The notes: a model not told the origin generated them from the sequence alone. Shown: positions 1 through 13,100, counted from the stretch's first letter. The stretch: DNA of 64,000 nucleotides from Schistosoma haematobium (GCF_000699445.3 NC_067195.1:82966569-83030568), one strand, 5' to 3'. Program-made: numbers and translations.

Positions 1-120
1 GGATCGTCAATGCACACTGATGAGGAGTCCCACAATAGGACGAAACAGTCGTCCAATGCTTCCAGGTTTTTCATAGTGATCTATCTTCAATTAACTCATG
101 AATTCAACTATTAAAAAACT
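1..120 (+). mobile_element. Hammerhead SINE fragment (3' part)
   Basis: The window opens inside a SINE whose body carries a hammerhead-like core: helix II GTCC/GGAC around the loop at 31-37, GAAAC at 42-46 and the GTCCA cleavage region at 50-54. The tail (CCAGGTTTTTCATAGTGATCT and on) is shared with the copies at 361-500, 11775-12045, 12222-12490 and 14900-15085. The CTGANGA box is disturbed by an insertion (CTGATGAGGA), so this copy is probably inactive. The head lies outside the window. Confidence 0.75.
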
Positions 121-360
121 ATGAAATTGTTTCATTGTATGCTGATCTTTTAGTTTATCATTATTAATACTTGAAACTGAAAATCACTTCAATTCGTAAA
201 ATGCAAATAAGAACATAAAAACTGATATAGATGATGTTGTTTTTTTCTACCCTCTGAAATACCTTAAGAGTTGTTTTTATAGCGAATAATTAGTACTGAC
301 CACTTGAACTTATGAATCCCACGATCCAAAGTTGGAAAATGAAAATATCAAGTGAACATA

Positions 361-530
361 GATCCTGGGTTCGAAACTCGCGGGGGGCGAGATCGTGGAT
401 GCGAACTACTGAGGAGTCCCACAATAGGACGAAACGGCCGTCCAGTGCTTTTAGGTTTTCCATGGTGGTCTAGCTTCAATTAACTCATGATCTCAACCAT
501 TGAAATTACTATAATATCCACAAAAACCTC
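361..530 (+). mobile_element. Hammerhead SINE, 5'-truncated, near-intact ribozyme core
   Basis: A box-B-like element (GGTTCGAAACT, about 368-378) is followed by a hammerhead at 403-448: CTGAGGA 409-415, a perfect helix II GTCC/GGAC (416-419/427-430), GAAAC 431-435, a mini helix III (ACGGCCGT) and a GTC cleavage triplet ending at 442. Stem I pairs 4 of 6 positions, so two mismatches weaken it. The shared SINE tail follows. Box A is missing. The organisation (tRNA-like pol III head plus type I hammerhead) is that of schistosome Sm-alpha-like SINEs. Confidence 0.8.
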
Positions 531-786
531 TTTTTAAGAAAAATTTATTTAACAACCAAACTAAAATAAAATGGATATCTGAACATATTAATTTTTATGT
601 GATTTTTAACCACGCTGGTCAGTAGTCAGATTTATTTGAGTTAAAGTGAATGGTATCCAAGATTAATTAATTAAGAATTTACTGTCTGAATATAAAATTA
701 CATTATCATAAGATTAATGTTACTTCTCAAAATTTAATTAATATATCATAAAGCAATTAGTCCCTTTGATAAATCTCAATAGTGTA

Positions 787-1228
787 ATAAGAAGACGAAG
801 ATTATCAGAACTATGTGATGACATATTAGTGTTGTAATACATTTTGAACAATCTAATCACACATCTACTTATTAAGAACATTTATAGATAAAAAAAATAA
901 AAGGTAAACTAGACTAGAAATGGAGGATAAGAGGAGACCAGGATAATAAAGAAAACAATTTGTAACCTTATCACTCTGGATAATAAGCTAATATTCTCAT
1001 CTTAAACCTATCCTGGTAATATCTGCTTATTATCCAGAGTGATGAGGTTTCAAATTGTTTTCACATTATTTTCTTTATTATTCTGGTCTCCTCTTATCCT
1101 CCATTTCTAGTCTAATTGATCTTTATTTTTATATATAAATGTTCTTAACAAGTGTATGTGTGATCAGATTGTTCGAAATGTATTGCTCTAATATATCATC
1201 ACAGTTCTGATAATCTTCGTCTTAATAT
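787..1228. mobile_element. Fold-back (long inverted repeat) element
   Basis: Two arms of about 200 bp, roughly 787-990 and 1022-1228, are near-perfect reverse complements; for example AAGACGAAGATTATCAGAA on the left against TTCTGATAATCTTCGTCTT on the right. A short spacer separates them. The flanks carry near-identical direct repeats TTAATATATCATAAA at about 741 and 1228, which could be a target duplication. No coding sequence is seen. It resembles a MITE or fold-back DNA element; the superfamily is not determined. Confidence 0.7.
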
Positions 1229-1420
1229 ATCATAAACAATTAGAATAAAATTGATTTCATATATCACTTATACTATCATCAATTAAGTCTCTGCACATTC
1301 TTATCTAATACTGATTTGATATTTCTATACAAAAATGAAAATAGTTTATTTCAATCCATTTAATTGTTAGTCTTTTAGAATACGCTCAAATGAAATAATC
1401 TATGTAAATTCTAATTGATC

Positions 1421-1640
1421 TATATTGAATTCACTTGGTGTTGTTTGTTTGTATCTTCCAATTGTTGTTTAGGTCTGCAATTGATCAGTCTCTTATTGGC
1501 ATATGTGCATCCTATACGGAATGCCTCAATATAGCCTTAATTTACAAGTATTATAAACAAAGATGTATGGTGGCTAACAGTGAAATCCAGGACGCGTGTT
1601 TCATCCTATTTGAGACTCGTCAGCTAGATGTACCTGCATC
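1421..1640 (-). mobile_element. Sm-alpha-type SINE with hammerhead ribozyme (minus strand)
   Basis: On the minus strand this holds a hammerhead at 1585-1629: stem I ATCTAG/CTGGAT (one G-U pair), CTGACGA (plus 1617-1623), a helix II with imperfect pairing, GAAAC (plus 1598-1602) and the cleavage triplet GTC. The 3' body (plus 1421-1580) matches the SINE pieces at 11391-11507, 34655-34858 and 50775-50975. A small open frame over this stretch (1435-1689) is a by-product and not a gene. Confidence 0.75.
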
Positions 1641-3705
1641 CAAGAGTTTATGTTCATTTCAGGACTCAATCTTGGTTTGTTTTTATTAAAATCCAAAATT
1701 AAAACATTTGATATTATTTGTGATGATATAAATTCTATTTTAAATTGAACTAGAAAATATTTAAATAAATTCACATTGAGGAAAATTAGTACAACACATT
1801 TAAGCTCACATGTTTTGTTTAAATTAAATTATAAATAATTGTTTTTGTGTTTCAAGTTATTATCAACTTGTGATGAGATTATAATTTATGGAAGATCTCT
1901 GAGTGACACTTAAGGTGAAATTGAGAATGTCCACCTACTCACTAGATCTAATTCAAGGTTACAAAATAAGTGTGATGAATTACAATTAAGATTTACAATG
2001 GCTGGTTATGTTCAGGAATTAGATTTCGTGGATTTCATCACCAACTGACATCAGATAAAATGTCGAAACACTCTCTAACCAAATGTATAAATGAATCTCT
2101 CACTAAAATCCAAAATATCTTATCCTCTTCTAGAGCTACCTGAACAGGAAATCGGGTTACAGTTGGCCTTAGTGACCTGAGGGCGTGACCGCAGTAATTA
2201 AGGGAAAACTTCTTGAGACCGGTCACACACAACCATTTTGTGGGTGACTTTTGTGTTAGTTTCGTATTTGTTGAGAACTGATAGCATAGCTAACGGATAT
2301 CTGTGAGATAATGTGAGGTGTGCATCATTAGGATCAACTTATTCTAATTTCACCCTTCCCTGTGGGAGTGCAGCATGTCTGTCATGCTGGCTGTGTGAAG
2401 GGAGAACCTTACTACCGTCACTGTGGAGGCCCGTTATTTATTCGCCATTTAAATCGAACGATGTTGTCGAAAGGGCTCTCCACTTTAGTGGCCTGAGATC
2501 TGACTCCATGTAGATCGTATGGATGATCGCTGTCGAAATATATATATCGCCCACCCTCGTATGTAATCATCGTCTTAAATCGTGTTAGTCAATAACGAAA
2601 TTATATAAGTCAAATAACGAGAATGAACTTTTGAACACATATATTTTGTATATGAAGCGAATGGAATATAGAGAAGCGAAACGATGCGCAGTGGAGATGG
2701 CGGTTAAGCCAACTCCCCTTTTAACCAAGCGTTAATCAATATTAATAGTTATGTAGTGTCAGTTATTATGTTAAGCCCATATACCTGATTCTAGCTTTCG
2801 GACAGCCCATTTTATCCATTCTACTTGAGCCATACTTTGACTTTGTTATTTATTCGCTTATCAATCTAGACTGTTTTTATATGAGCGTATATGTGTGTGC
2901 CCTTCCTATCCCATTAATCACATTTCTGTAGCTTTATTTTGTCTGACTATAAATATTGAGTAACGTTTGACTAAAAGGGGGTTGGCATCCCAGCCATCTT
3001 CCCTGCGTGTCATTTTGCTTTGCTCTGTTTCATTCGCTTCATATACAAAATATATGTATGCACAGGTCAATTCTCGTTATTTGACTTATTTAATTTCGTT
3101 ATTGACAAACGCGATTTAAGTCGACGATGATATACGAGAAAAGGCGATAACAATCATTTATACGATCAAAACTGGAGTCAGATCCACGGGTCACTAAATT
3201 GATGAGCCCTTCAACGAACATCGTCCGATCAAAATGACGGCAAATAAAAGGGCCCCACTAAAGTTACACAAAAGTAAGTTACAGACATGTGATGAGTAAT
3301 GGGATAAGAAATGTACACACACCTATGCGCTCATATAAAAACAGTCAAGATTGATAAGCGAATAATTAACAAGGTCAGAATGTGACTCAGGTAGAATGAA
3401 TAGAATGGGTTGTCCGAAAGCTAGAATTAGGCACATGCGCTTAACATAATAACCGACACTACATCGCACCTCTGTACAGTCAGAATTACTACTTCACCCT
3501 CAAACCTTGTGTTCGCTCCTCTTAGTCATACGTTCTTCAACCGACCTGTCTAACACGGAAGTACCTTGAGGAACGATTGTTGCAGTCAGTATAGCTCGGT
3601 TGGTTCACCAAGACAGGCAGGCCTGATCACTACGTCAAGATAGAAGTGGCGGTTGTGACCTGTTATCGTAAATCTGGTTGGTTTTTCCATAAATTATAGT
3701 CATGC
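1598..3705. repeat. Duplicated repeat unit, copy 1 (interrupted)
   Basis: Positions 1598-2421 match 12938-13761 with essentially no differences, and 3466-3705 match 13761-14000 with some divergence. The two halves are split here by the insertion at 2421-3465. The shared block begins exactly at the GTTTC (GAAAC on the minus strand) of the SINE hammerhead. Small open frames inside it (2038-2232 minus, 2313-2513 plus) recur in copy 2 only because the DNA is duplicated; they resemble no protein family I know. The element class is unknown. Confidence 0.75.
2421..3465. mobile_element. Nested pair of ~0.5-kb elements, one inserted inverted into the other
   Basis: This block is absent from the paralogous site at 13761. 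It reads A-B-A'-B', where 2941-3262 is the inverse of 2421-2745 and 2746-2940 is the inverse of 3263-3465. A contiguous A-B' unit occurs at 22913-23437, so one ~0.5-kb element has been invaded by an inverted second copy at its A/B' junction. The inner copy is bordered by TTA on both sides. The ends begin and finish around TGTAGTG and CACTACA. It looks like a short non-autonomous DNA element; the superfamily is unassigned. Confidence 0.65.
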
Positions 3706-4166
3706 CGAATTCCATTCACAATTATTTTTGAAAGACTGAATTCATTAAATAAAGACAATTATCAGTACCTTAATATATAATTCATAACCTACTCACTAAG
3801 ATATACCTTAATAGCATTAGCTAGGCATTTAATTTATCAGCCAAGAAATGGTACATGTACATGATAATGCCCATCAACCCAATTATTAATAAACAATATG
3901 TAATGCTATATGCACCAATTTAAACATCGGTAACAGAAATGAAATAAAATTCGGACACAAAAAGAAATTTCCAAAATTAATTATATATCAGTAATAACAA
4001 AGTTACGGTCAGTTTTCATTAATCCGTATTATAGTAAACAAATTATGAAACGCTGATTGGTTAAATGTGAATCATTTTAAAGGTTACAATTTATTGATCC
4101 AAAGCATGGATACATACACATATATTTTAACATATTATCTTAAACTAGTACATACAATATTGGTAA
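3706..4166. other. AT-rich stretch upstream of SDR copy A
   Basis: No repeat or coding feature is recognised. It should contain the 5' UTR and promoter of SDR copy A, but I see no diagnostic element, and it does not resemble the shared upstream region of copies B and C. Confidence 0.4.
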
Positions 4167-7100
4167 ATGTCTGAAACCACTGGTACATGTTATAAATCAT
4201 GTTGTATTTCAAAACGATTAGATGGGAAGTTAGCCATTGTCACTGGATCGAACAATGGTATCGGATTAGTGACAGCTGGTGAATTAGCTCGTCGTGGTGC
4301 TCGTGTCATCATGGCATGTCGAAATATAGGTAAAGCTGAAGATGCCAAAAATAATTTATTGGAGAAATATGGTGCCGATAATCCACAGAGTGTGAACATT
4401 GATGTAGCGTGTAAACAAGTGATCTCATCGTTGAGTCCAATCTACCGTGATCAAGTAAGTTCATTATTTCCAGAATTAAACTGAATATGTAGTCTAGCTT
4501 TAGCTATTGGTTTATGTTATTATTCGCTATCTATATGCGATAAATCAAGTGATAGATGTAATACTAATAACCAATATGCTTCTCATTCTAATTCAACCGT
4601 AAATGAGATTTTCTTTCACGTTAGTTATTTGTCACTCTGTAATCATAAAACTATCAAGTTAGTCCTGTTATAAAAATGTCATTTTCAAATCTAAAATCCA
4701 AAATAACCCTGAAATATTGAAGTTGTGAAACCGGCATTCAGGACAATTTCAGTTGAAGTTTAATAGACAGATAAAATGTAAGAAGCCGTAACCAGTAGAG
4801 TTCAATCATGTCGAGTGTGAAACAGTTACTCATCCCAGGTAACAGCTGAGGATGATTCAAATGAAGTCAGACATTGTTTTAACGAATGACTGGAATATTT
4901 TCCTCTCTCTCTCTCATGTATACTATGTTAATACGATAACGAGACTAACCACGTCATATCATATCCAGAATTCACGACCCAGAATAAAGAACCAGAATAT
5001 AAACTAGATAATACTTCATTCAACAGAATTACAAGCAGTCAGTCTCAGTGAGTCCGGAGTAGACATCAATGTGAGAAATGGAAATTATAATATTTAGTAA
5101 TCCGTAGGTTGTGTTTGTTTGTCCACACTCAGTAACTAATCATATTTTACTTTCAATACCACACATCAGACATATATAACACTTGATGCCAGCTCAATGA
5201 TCCAGACATTAGAGGTTCACGCACGATGCAAAATGCCCTAGCTTCTGTTTCAAGATGAGGGTTCATGATTGCTCACAGATGACATATCCCATACTGGGAC
5301 AAAACGGTCATTCAGTGTTTACAGGTTTTCAATGATAGTCTAATTTAGATCAAATTAGTTATCTCAATCAACTAATACACTCTCCACAAACTCTTACTGA
5401 CGACTACTATCCGATACTTAATAGGTACTAGAAGTATAATACAGCATAAATAGATTATTATTATTATCTTTAATGAATATTAAGAAATATTACCAATATT
5501 TTGTTAATCTAAACTTGCACATTTTATTGACATTGATTAATTCGAATACACCTCACTTAATGCAATGTTCCTTTTGATTAGAGTATAATTAGTTCTCACT
5601 ATAAATCCAGCTTAATTACCATAGTAATTAATTAGATATTTTGTTGTAACTCATTACTTTTATTAGAAAAGTGAGATATTTTTAAGAAAATCCTGACTAC
5701 AATTAGAATGTAACAAGATATCACGCAAATATTTTCTTCTTTCATTCTGACTAATATTCAGATCTTTCTAGTTACAGTGAATCATCTGTGGTGGTCGGTG
5801 TTAAATATAATCCTTAAACTTCGTATACAGTTCGTCTTGATAACCGTCACTAGATAACGTCCGAACGGTGTATTAATCAGGTGAATACGAAGTGTTGATT
5901 ACGTTTATAACTGTACCACATACAGATAACCAAAATTATAGGTACACTAAACAAGCATGAAAGAGTTGTGCCAAAAAGCAAGCCGGCAAGCGAGTGACTG
6001 CGCGAGTCGAATGAGCGAGTCGGCGAGTCAATGAACAGGATTAAAATGCACCTATATATACATAGTGAAATGAATGAATCATCGAATCAATTAAACGACT
6101 AACATTAAAGCTAGCAGAATTAATATATTTGTAGGCAGTAAGCAATGCTCAAGCATACATATTCATACAAGCGCAACAATCATAAAGGTACAAAATGATA
6201 TAATATAAGTTGTTGTTGTACGAATGACTCGATTCGTTAAGTTAACAAAAGAAATTAACCAATTAAACGTGAACAAACTCAATTTCACATAAGCTACTAT
6301 ACATCTATGAATTTGTCAGTATAGTATAAAATTTTCATAGCCAACATATCACTAACTTTTAAGATGAATATCAATAGTTAAAATATAATGTCAAGCTTAG
6401 TGATTGTATTAGAAAATTTTCGAACATAATACAAAATTACTAATGTGTAGTTACTTACTTACCTACGCTTGTTACTCCCAATGGAGCATAGGCCGCCGAC
6501 CGGCATTCTCCAACCCACTCTGTCCTGGGCCCTCTTTTCTAGTTCCATCCGATTCTTGTTCATTTTTCTCATGTCTATCTCCGTTTCCCGGTGTAATGTG
6601 TTCCTTGTAGTTCCTCTCCTCCCTTGGCAGTGAAGATCTCATGTGAGGGCTTGTCTTGTGACACAGTCGGGTGCTGTCCTCAATGTGTCCTATCCGCTTC
6701 CAGCGCTTCTTCCTGATTTCTTCCTCCACTGGGATCTGGTGTGTTCTCTCCCACAGTACGTTATTGCTAATAGTGTCCGGCCAATGGATCTGAAGTATTT
6801 TGCGTAGACAATTGTAAATAAACACTCGTATTTTCTGTATGATGGCTTTCGTAGTTCTCCAGGTTTCTGCCCCATATAGTAGAACTGTCTTGACATTTGT
6901 ATTGAAAATCCTGACCTTGGTGTTGGTTGACAGTTGCTTTGAGTTCCAGATGTTCCTCAGTTGTAAATATGCTGCTCTTGCTTTGTCGATCCGCGCCTTC
7001 ACATCTGCATCAGATCCACCCTGTTCATCAATGATGCTGCCCAAATACGTAAAGGTTTTTACATCTTCCAAATCTTCTCCGTCAATTGTGATTGGATTGG

Positions 7101-10100
7101 TGCATGCAGTGTTGTATCGGAGAATCCTGCTTTTCCCTTTGTGTATATTGGGACCTACTGTTGCTGAGGCTGCTACTACACTGGTCGTCTTCTCCTGCAT
7201 CTGTTGTTGCGTTTGGGATAGAAGGGCCAGATCATCTGCGAAGTCTAGATCGTCCAACTGCATCCTAGATTTCCATTATATCCCGTGCCTCCCTTCAGAT
7301 GTTGACGTCTTCATGATCCAGTCGATCATCAGGAGAAAGAGAAAGGGTGAGAGTAAGCAACCTTGCCTGACACCGGTCTTTACCTTGAAAGAGTCTGTCA
7401 ATTACCCTCCATGCACAATTTTGCAGTTTAATCCATCATATGAACTCTGTATGATATTGACTATCTTCTGAGGCACGCCGCAGTGTCAAAGACGCTTCCA
7501 TAGTGTTGTTCTGTTCACGCTATCAAATGCTTTCTCGTAGTCAATGAAGTTGATGTAGAGTGATGAATAGACCAGCTTCATTGAGTTCATCGGACATCGA
7601 AGCAGCACACACAGATTTGGGGAGAGGAACAAGTGCCGATGGACTGGAAAGAAGGACACCTCATCAAGATTCCAAAGAAAGGAGATCTGAGCAAATGTGA
7701 AAACTACAGTGGCATCATACTACTGTCAGTACCATGGAAAGTCTTCAACAGAGTGTTGCTGAACTGGATGAAAGATGCAGTAGACGCCCAACTTCGAGAT
7801 CAACAAGCTGGATTTCGCAAGGATCGGTCGTGCACAGACCAACCAATATCAAAGTCATAATTTTTAATACGAACGTCAAGACAGTTCTACTGTATGGAGC
7901 TGAAACTTGGAGAACTACAACAACCACCATCAAGAAGGTACAAGTATTCATAAATAGTTGTATACGCAAGATACTCAACATCCATTGGCCGGATACCATC
8001 AGCAACAGCCTACCGTGAGAGAAAACAAACCAGCTTCCAGCTGAAGAGGAAATTAGGAAAAGACGATGGAAGTGGATAGGACATACATTACACAAATCAT
8101 CAAACTGCATCACGAGGCAAGTCCTAACTTGGAATCGTGAAGGGAAGCGAAAAAGAGGAAGGTCAGAGAACACATTACGTCGGGAAATAGAAGCAGATAT
8201 GAAAAGAATGAATAATAACCGAAACGAGCTGGTAAGGATTTCCTAGAACAGGGTCGGATGGAAAATGCTGGTGGGCGACCTATGCTCCTCCATGAGGAGT
8301 AACAGGCGTAAGTAAGTATGTCAAACTCATTAGAAAAAAACAACTTTCTAATGTGTAAAGAAATCAATAAGGTGGCTAGTTCCTACAAGCGGACTTTACC
8401 AGAACATTGAAAGTGCGAGATATTTTTCTCCGATTGGTCTTATTTAATTGATGAATTATAATTTATAATTATGGGATTGACAGATTACATAATATCTTCT
8501 AACAGAATTACTCATTTTTTCAAACTAAGAATTAGTTGTTTAAGGTGTGAACTTTGTCATTTTGGTAGTTTACATTATGGATTGAGTTTATTTGGAAACC
8601 CATAGAGCATTGGTCAGTTGTGTTATGACTTAAGGGCGTTGTGCCCTATTAATATATAATGTAATAATAACTCCAATTATCGACCGGACCAATGACGCTA
8701 AACCGGTACGAACAGTCTAATGTCCTAATCGGTCCTTCTTCCTGCCTAGCTTTGCCTGTTAAGTCCAGAACACCAATCCCAGCCTCCGCAATATGAATCA
8801 TATATTTCAAACAGACTAGGTTTTTATACAAACCATAAAATAGAAAATAACATTTGTACAAGAATTAGCCAGATGTGGCTGTGAATGAGGGAGGTAGTAA
8901 TTAATATACTGCATATAACTCAAGAACGGTAAATCTTATAATAAGTCTGTGGGTCATAATAAACATTAATATGCATAGTTTAGCTACTTAACAATTATAC
9001 AGTAAAAATATATGTATCGTACTGGTCCATAAATAATTCTCAAAAGCTATCACTCAGAATTCTCGTTGGGATATAACAGTTGTTATGTTAAATTATCTAG
9101 CTTAATAAGTTGCACAAAAAACCTTACCAACTATCAAACTGGAAACGTGTCAATCTAACAGTGACTGACTTATTATCTAATAATTCACATTTCTTGATTC
9201 AGTCAATTGGCTATTATTCACTGATACTAATGATACATATTTTACAAATGACATGATAATTAAACTTCACTGGTCATTAAGTCTTTTCATAACTTCAATA
9301 ATTAGTTGAGGCTAGGCACCGTTAGATGCCGGCTCAGTGGTCTAGAGGTTAAGCGTTCACGCGCGAGACCGAAGGTCCTAGGCTCGAGTCCCAGGTGCAA
9401 GGTCGTTGATGTGCACTGCACTAATAACACCTTTTAAAAAAAATGGTTTGTGAACTTCTATTCATTGAACGAAATGATGTTACATGGAAAGTGTATATCC
9501 GGACGAGAATAAATAAATGGTAACCGTTAGTAATTATTTATGGACTAATATTATATGAATATTCTTATTGTAAAACTATTAAGTAACTATATTATATGTA
9601 TATTCATATTCCTTTCATTATAAGCTTTTATTTGGCCTACTGATTATTATCATACTATTTACTATTCTTGAGATATTCCCAATTTATTAGTAACAATCAC
9701 AATCACGACCACTTTTTGGCTTGATCTTGTACAAATGTTATTTTCTATTTAATGATGTGATGTGATCTATTTTTGCTTGTATATAAACCAAGTATGTATG
9801 AAATATATAATTCGTATCACGAAGTCTGAGATTGGCGTTCTGAACTTAACAAGTAGAGGGCTAGGCGGGAAAAATACCAATCGGAACTCGAGGCTGCCCG
9901 TACTGTTGTGTGTGTCATTAGTTTGGTCATATTATTCAGTGTATCTAAAATGGCAATCGTATTTCGCGATAATCGTAAAGCCAAGGTCATAACACAAAAA
10001 TTATTTAAATCTGTTTAAAATATATTAATTACTTAAACAATTTTATTGTATTGAAACTGTTTTATTTTAGTTTATATTATATAGTACCCATTATCATTGC

Positions 10101-13100
10101 ATTCAATTTTGAATTCACCTTTCAGTTAATCATTGAACAACTTGATTTAGCTTCTCTACAATCAATCAGAGAATTTGCCAGACGTATAATAGTCACATAT
10201 CCAGAACTTCATTTTCTTATTAACAATGCTGGTCTTACAGTTGGTAAATATGAGAAAACTGTTGATGGTTTTGAAATGACAATGGGTGTTAATCATTTTG
10301 GAACATTCCTACTAACGGAATTATTATTACCTTTGATAAAACGTTCAACTCCATCTAAAATCATTAATCTTTCATCAATGGCACATTATAAAGGTCGTTT
10401 AATTAAACCAGATTTACAGTTAAAAGAGAATGAATATAATCAGTTAAATGCATATTGTGATTCAAAGTTAGCCAATGCAATACATGCTGCTGAATTAGGT
10501 GATAGACTTCAGGACAGTGGAATAACTGTTGTTAGTGTACACCCTGGTGCTGTAAAAACTGATCTAGATAGAGATATAAAAAGTGGTGTAATGGTAAGTG
10601 ATCCCCTTCTGTAATCATTAATATCCATCGCTTTTTCAGCGGTAACCTAGTTTCTTTTACAGATGTAATTACTAAAGCATAAATAGCTTTGAGATTGGAA
10701 AAATGTGGAAATCTTAGACAGAGGAAACTGTAAAAACACCAGAGAATTTTTAGAAGCCTGGCACTCAGGTCAATTAGCAATCAACAAGCATATTGAAATC
10801 AACCCAATTTACCAACCAATCAGGAAAATCATGCACAAATATAGGAACAAAAATCAAACCAGTGGGAGATACAGCCAAAACAAAGAAGTAAACAATGACA
10901 AATTTAAGGTCAATAAGAACCAATGAACATCGTGGTGCACAGAACAAGCTGTGAAACATATATGAAGAAATTCGAACACTTCACTTCTATCTGAAGTTTG
11001 TGCTGATGATGTCGTTCAGAAAAACGATGAAAGCTTAACGACCAAACCATCCAACTCAGAGAACAAAACTCCACCAACATCAATAGCTTAATAAAAACAC
11101 ATCTACAGAACTAGGAGAAATCTTGAAATTTAGGATAATGTTGTTTATTTAACCTATTGATCTGTTTGTAAAAAAGATACCCATCATTTCGCTGAGTAAC
11201 ATCAACATTGTCATGATCATACAAAGCAAGCTATAAATGAAATATAAAATCTAAGATAATCTAATAGTTTAGTTATAACGATCCCAAAGTATAACCACCT
11301 GAGTACTTATGTAAACGACACAGTACTGAATTCCGATTTCTCAGAAGATTAAATAATTGAAATTTATATTCATTTGATTTTTTTACTTGAATCTTCCCAT
11401 TAATGTTTAGCACTGCAATTGACCAGTCTCTTATTGGTATATATGCATAATTTGCGTATTACCTCGGTATTGCCTTAATTCATACGCATTATAAGCAAAG
11501 ATGGATAGTGGTTATCGTCTATTTATTGATTTTACATATTGTTTTCATCGGTCTATAATAGTTGTATTTGATTTGGTCATAATCTATGTAACATATGAAG
11601 ATGAGGTCGTTTGTCTGATAAATAAAGCTTTCAAATTAGATTTTACCATTAAGTTAAATGATATATTAGTTAATACAAAACCAATAATTAGACAAATACT
11701 TACGACATAATATAAATATTTAATACATAAAAACTCAGTTTATTCTGAACATTTACTGAATTAAACTTTATCTTCAGAAGGGGTTTTGTGGAGATTTTAA
11801 TAATTTCAATAGTTGAAACCATGAGTCAATTGAAGCTAGATCACCATGAAAAACCTGGAGGCATTGGACGGCCATCTCCTCCTAGTATGGGAGTCCTCAG
11901 CAGTGCGCATCCACGATCCCGACCCCGCGAGACTCGAACCCAGGACCTATCAGTCTCGCACGCGAACGCTTCACCTCTAGACCACTGAGCCGGCATCCAA
12001 CGGTGTCAATGTCTAACTTCATCCAATCCACGGAATTGCGCCACTGTACAACATTGTCTTCAGTGAGCTGATATCTCACAACAGACCTGGTTGAACTCCA
12101 CTGGTCACGGCTTCCCACTAGAAGTCCACTAGAGAGCAGATGATTATTATCAGAAGGGGTTTTGTGGAGATCTTAGTAATTTCAATAGTTGAAATCATAA
12201 GTTAATTGAAGGTAGACTGAAGACATTGGTGTACAGTGGCTCAATTTCGTGGATTGGTTGAAGTTAGACATTAACACCGCTGGGTGCTAGCTCAGTGGTC
12301 TAATGGTTAAGCATTCGCGTGCGTGACTGATAGGTCCTGGGTTCGAGTCTCACGGGGTCGGGATCGTGGATGCGCACTGCTGAGGACTCCCATACTAGGA
12401 GGAGATGGCCGTCCAATGCCTCCAGGTTTTTCATGGTGATCTAGCTTCAATTGACCCATGATTTCAACCATTTAAATTTTATCTATTAACTATGTTTGAA
12501 TTTTTACATTAAATGAAATGAAGTTGGAATAATATCACACTAGAATATGTTGTTATGCAATTAACCTGAAAGTGAGTAAAACAAAACTTAACATAACATA
12601 AATAGATCTTTAATCTCGAAACGATAACTGTACTTGTTAGGTCTATCGAAGCGTTCAAGTCACCTAATTGAGATACGCACAAAATCGAAATTTACAAGAT
12701 AGTGATTTGTCTAAAATAACTATTCCTTATTAAATAACATACAAAAATGAGTTACAAACCTCAACTTGTGAGTTGTCTATAGTGTTTACTGAGTCTTTTT
12801 GTCTAAAATAAAAACGCTTCCTATAATAGTAACATAATGAATAATTACAACATACGATAATGCAAATGACAGCTGTTAGTTGTGTTTAAACTTGGTAACA
12901 GTTTAGTATCAAACAAAAACTGAACCAAGAGCAAACAGTTTCATCCTATTTGAGACTCGTCAGCTAGATGTACCTGCATCCAAGAGTTTATGTTCATTTC
13001 AGGACTCAATCTTGGTTTGTTTTTATTAAAATCCAAAATTAAAACATTTGATATTATTTGTGATGATATAAATTCTATTTTAAATTGAACTAGAAAATAT

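Noticed and set aside
2038..2232. 64-codon minus-strand frame, identical at 13572-13378
   Set aside because: Identity reflects the DNA duplication; no motif, no start context, and no evidence of constraint.
3276..3320. Hammerhead-like GTGATGAG...GAAA in the 0.5-kb element
   Set aside because: The essential C of the CTGATGA box is G, there is no helix II, and the other copy (inverse at about 2895-2935) does not conserve the boxes.
6839..7471. 210-codon plus-strand open frame
   Set aside because: Antisense shadow of the minus-strand RTE reverse transcriptase; the same shadow recurs at 21672-21040 and at 56746-57600 opposite other RTE copies.
10705..10926. A host gene at 10705-10926
   Set aside because: The protein is the C-terminal end of a PLE endonuclease and lies inside an intron of SDR copy A.
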